Origin: Dehalococcoidia bacterium
GTDB taxonomy: Bacteria > Chloroflexota > Dehalococcoidia > UBA3495
Assembly (NCBI GenBank): GCA_002730485.1
Contig: PCAH01000103.1
Span: 1 to 7,255 of the forward strand
DNA: 7,255 nucleotides
Reading direction: 5' to 3'
Below the pieces are notes generated by a model, which saw only the letters and a list, made by a program, of their open reading frames with translations, ran no database searches and had not been told where the DNA came from. The position numbers were made by a program, and so were the translations under genes. Below are positions 6,273 through 7,255 of this stretch, piece after piece (position 1 is the first letter of the stretch; each line of letters opens with the position of its first letter).

Positions 6273-6420
6273 GTCATCATTCGGGCAGGGAGGCAGAGTG
6301 TGGGGAGCAGGGGAGATTCCAACCCGTGATTCGAGCGGCCGCGGCTTCAGGCGTCTTGTGCGGCGCCATCTATCTACCACGAGCGTTACTACTAATTCCG
6401 GACACAATTGAGGCGATCTC

Positions 6421-7255
6421 GTGCTGAACCTGGGTGCTGTGAAGAGACAGATCGATGCGATGGTCGTGGATCGGAAATCAGGAAGTGACGACTATGCCGA
6501 TCGTGTTGGGCGTGCGGTGAAGGAATGGGCGAGGTGGAGGGATGAATCTCAACTGCTGGCAGACAAGGTTGCGAAGGCGAAGATGTCCTGGCTGGTTGCG
6601 AGGCCGATCGACCCTGTAACAACGACCGAAGGTCTGCCGACGAGGCCGAAGGCGTTGACGGTGATCGCCACGGATGGGTCGCAGATCTTTCCCGATCGGA
6701 ACGAGGTGGCGACCTGTTTTCTGGTCAATCTGGGATATGTCGTGATCACATACGGCACTGGAGAGCGGCCGATACTCGATTCGGAGCCGGCGCTTTTCTA
6801 CGCGGATGCTGATCTCTATCAGGAGTGGTCCGGGCGGAAGTCTGTCATCACGCGCGAACAGGTTGGTCACAGGCGAATGGCAATGGAGTTTACCAAGTTG
6901 ACCGAGCTCGCTGAAGCGGAGGAGAGAAGTCAGCCTACGGTGGCGATGTCGGATGGGACGCTTATTCTTTGGATGCTCGAGGGAAAGCCGCTCGCCTTCC
7001 GGCGTTCCACACTGCAGGCATTTCTTTCAGCGATGGACCGGCTGCGAGCCGTGCGCATTCCTGTCTGCGGCTACATCAGCGATCCGGGTGGCTCAGACGT
7101 GATCAAGACGTTGCGAGTAGGTATGTGTCCTGAGAACCCGACCCACTGCGATCGGTGCCCGTGGATGAGTGGTGAGGATCCGGAGATTCCGTGTGATCCG
7201 ATTGAGGGGGTCACCGATGCCGTCCTGTTCAAACGCGTACTGCAATCCGGGGAGC
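6421..7255 (+). CDS. nurA: NurA-family 5'-3' nuclease (3' end outside window)
   Basis: The first 278 residues of a gene running off the right edge. The start is GTG 6421, with TTGAGG ending six bases upstream and an in-frame TGA at 6409-6411, so the protein cannot begin earlier. After a helical N-terminus (1-75), the NurA core shows IATDGSQIFPDRNE at 82-95 with catalytic Asp85, LVNLGYVVITYGTG, then AMSDGTLILWMLEG at 175-188 with the second acidic residue Asp178, then VCGYISDPGGSDVIKTLR (215-232). It ends in VTDAVLFKRVLQSGE, where the family usually continues with an RS pair. Archaeal NurA is a manganese-dependent nuclease that resects DNA ends with the HerA hexameric helicase in break repair; bacterial NurA-HerA pairs occur in repair and in some anti-phage modules. 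Four cysteines (236, 243, 246, 258) cluster in the C-terminal part and could bind a metal. HerA is not in the window but is expected nearby. The family assignment is confident; the role is inferred. Confidence 0.85.
   Translation, partial: MLNLGAVKRQIDAMVVDRKSGSDDYADRVGRAVKEWARWRDESQLLADKVAKAKMSWLVARPIDPVTTTEGLPTRPKALTVIATDGSQIFPDRNEVATCFLVNLGYVVITYGTGERPILDSEPALFYADADLYQEWSGRKSVITREQVGHRRMAMEFTKLTELAEAEERSQPTVAMSDGTLILWMLEGKPLAFRRSTLQAFLSAMDRLRAVRIPVCGYISDPGGSDVIKTLRVGMCPENPTHCDRCPWMSGEDPEIPCDPIEGVTDAVLFKRVLQSGE

Noticed and set aside
6326..6427. Small GTG-started frame of 33 residues with a hydrophobic segment, overlapping the NurA start
   Set aside because: A translationally coupled leader peptide was considered, but the frame lacks an ATG, its ribosome site is about ten bases away in purine-rich DNA, and there is no conservation evidence.

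Overview
This 7.3 kb window is moderately GC-rich, gene-dense bacterial DNA. It looks like a chromosomal segment from an uncultivated or poorly characterised lineage. The mix of a family 97 glycoside hydrolase, an MlrC-type M81 protein, an IolE-like sugar isomerase and a bacterial NurA nuclease would suit groups such as Chloroflexota, Armatimonadota or Poribacteria/Latescibacteria-like bacteria. This is a guess from gene content; no marker in the window fixes the taxon. There is no tRNA, rRNA, CRISPR array, insertion sequence or phage gene.

Left part (1-1130), leftward: an IolE/xylose-isomerase-like TIM-barrel gene whose 3' end lies outside the window, preceded on the same strand by a TetR-type regulator that keeps only its ligand-binding C-terminal half. 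The regulator's DNA-binding half is missing and is not found in another frame upstream. The short divergent spacer (1040-1132) holds nested inverted repeats around a candidate promoter, probably the operator of the lost or replaced regulator.

Middle (1133-5505), rightward: a likely catabolic operon of three closely spaced genes: a GH97 glycoside hydrolase without signal peptide, an M81/MlrC metalloprotein with its D-x-H...H metal triad, and a glycerol-1-phosphate dehydrogenase-like Fe-ADH family enzyme. With the divergent isomerase this looks like intracellular breakdown of a small glycoside or glycoconjugate: the sugar is released by GH97, an amide or ester-type bond may be cut by M81, and polyol or sugar phosphates are handled by the dehydrogenase and isomerase. 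The substrate is unknown and no transporter is visible.

Right part (5506-7255), rightward and functionally separate: a strong sigma-70-like promoter with a perfect inverted repeat just downstream of the predicted start point, then a small two-domain protein (STAS-like DUF4325-type N-terminus plus C-terminal winged helix), then a NurA-family nuclease cut off by the window end. NurA normally works with the HerA helicase, so a herA gene just downstream is the obvious prediction. This could be the edge of a DNA-repair or defence module. The most open questions are the STAS-winged-helix/NurA pairing, the four-cysteine patch in NurA, and the regulator remnant with an intact-looking operator.
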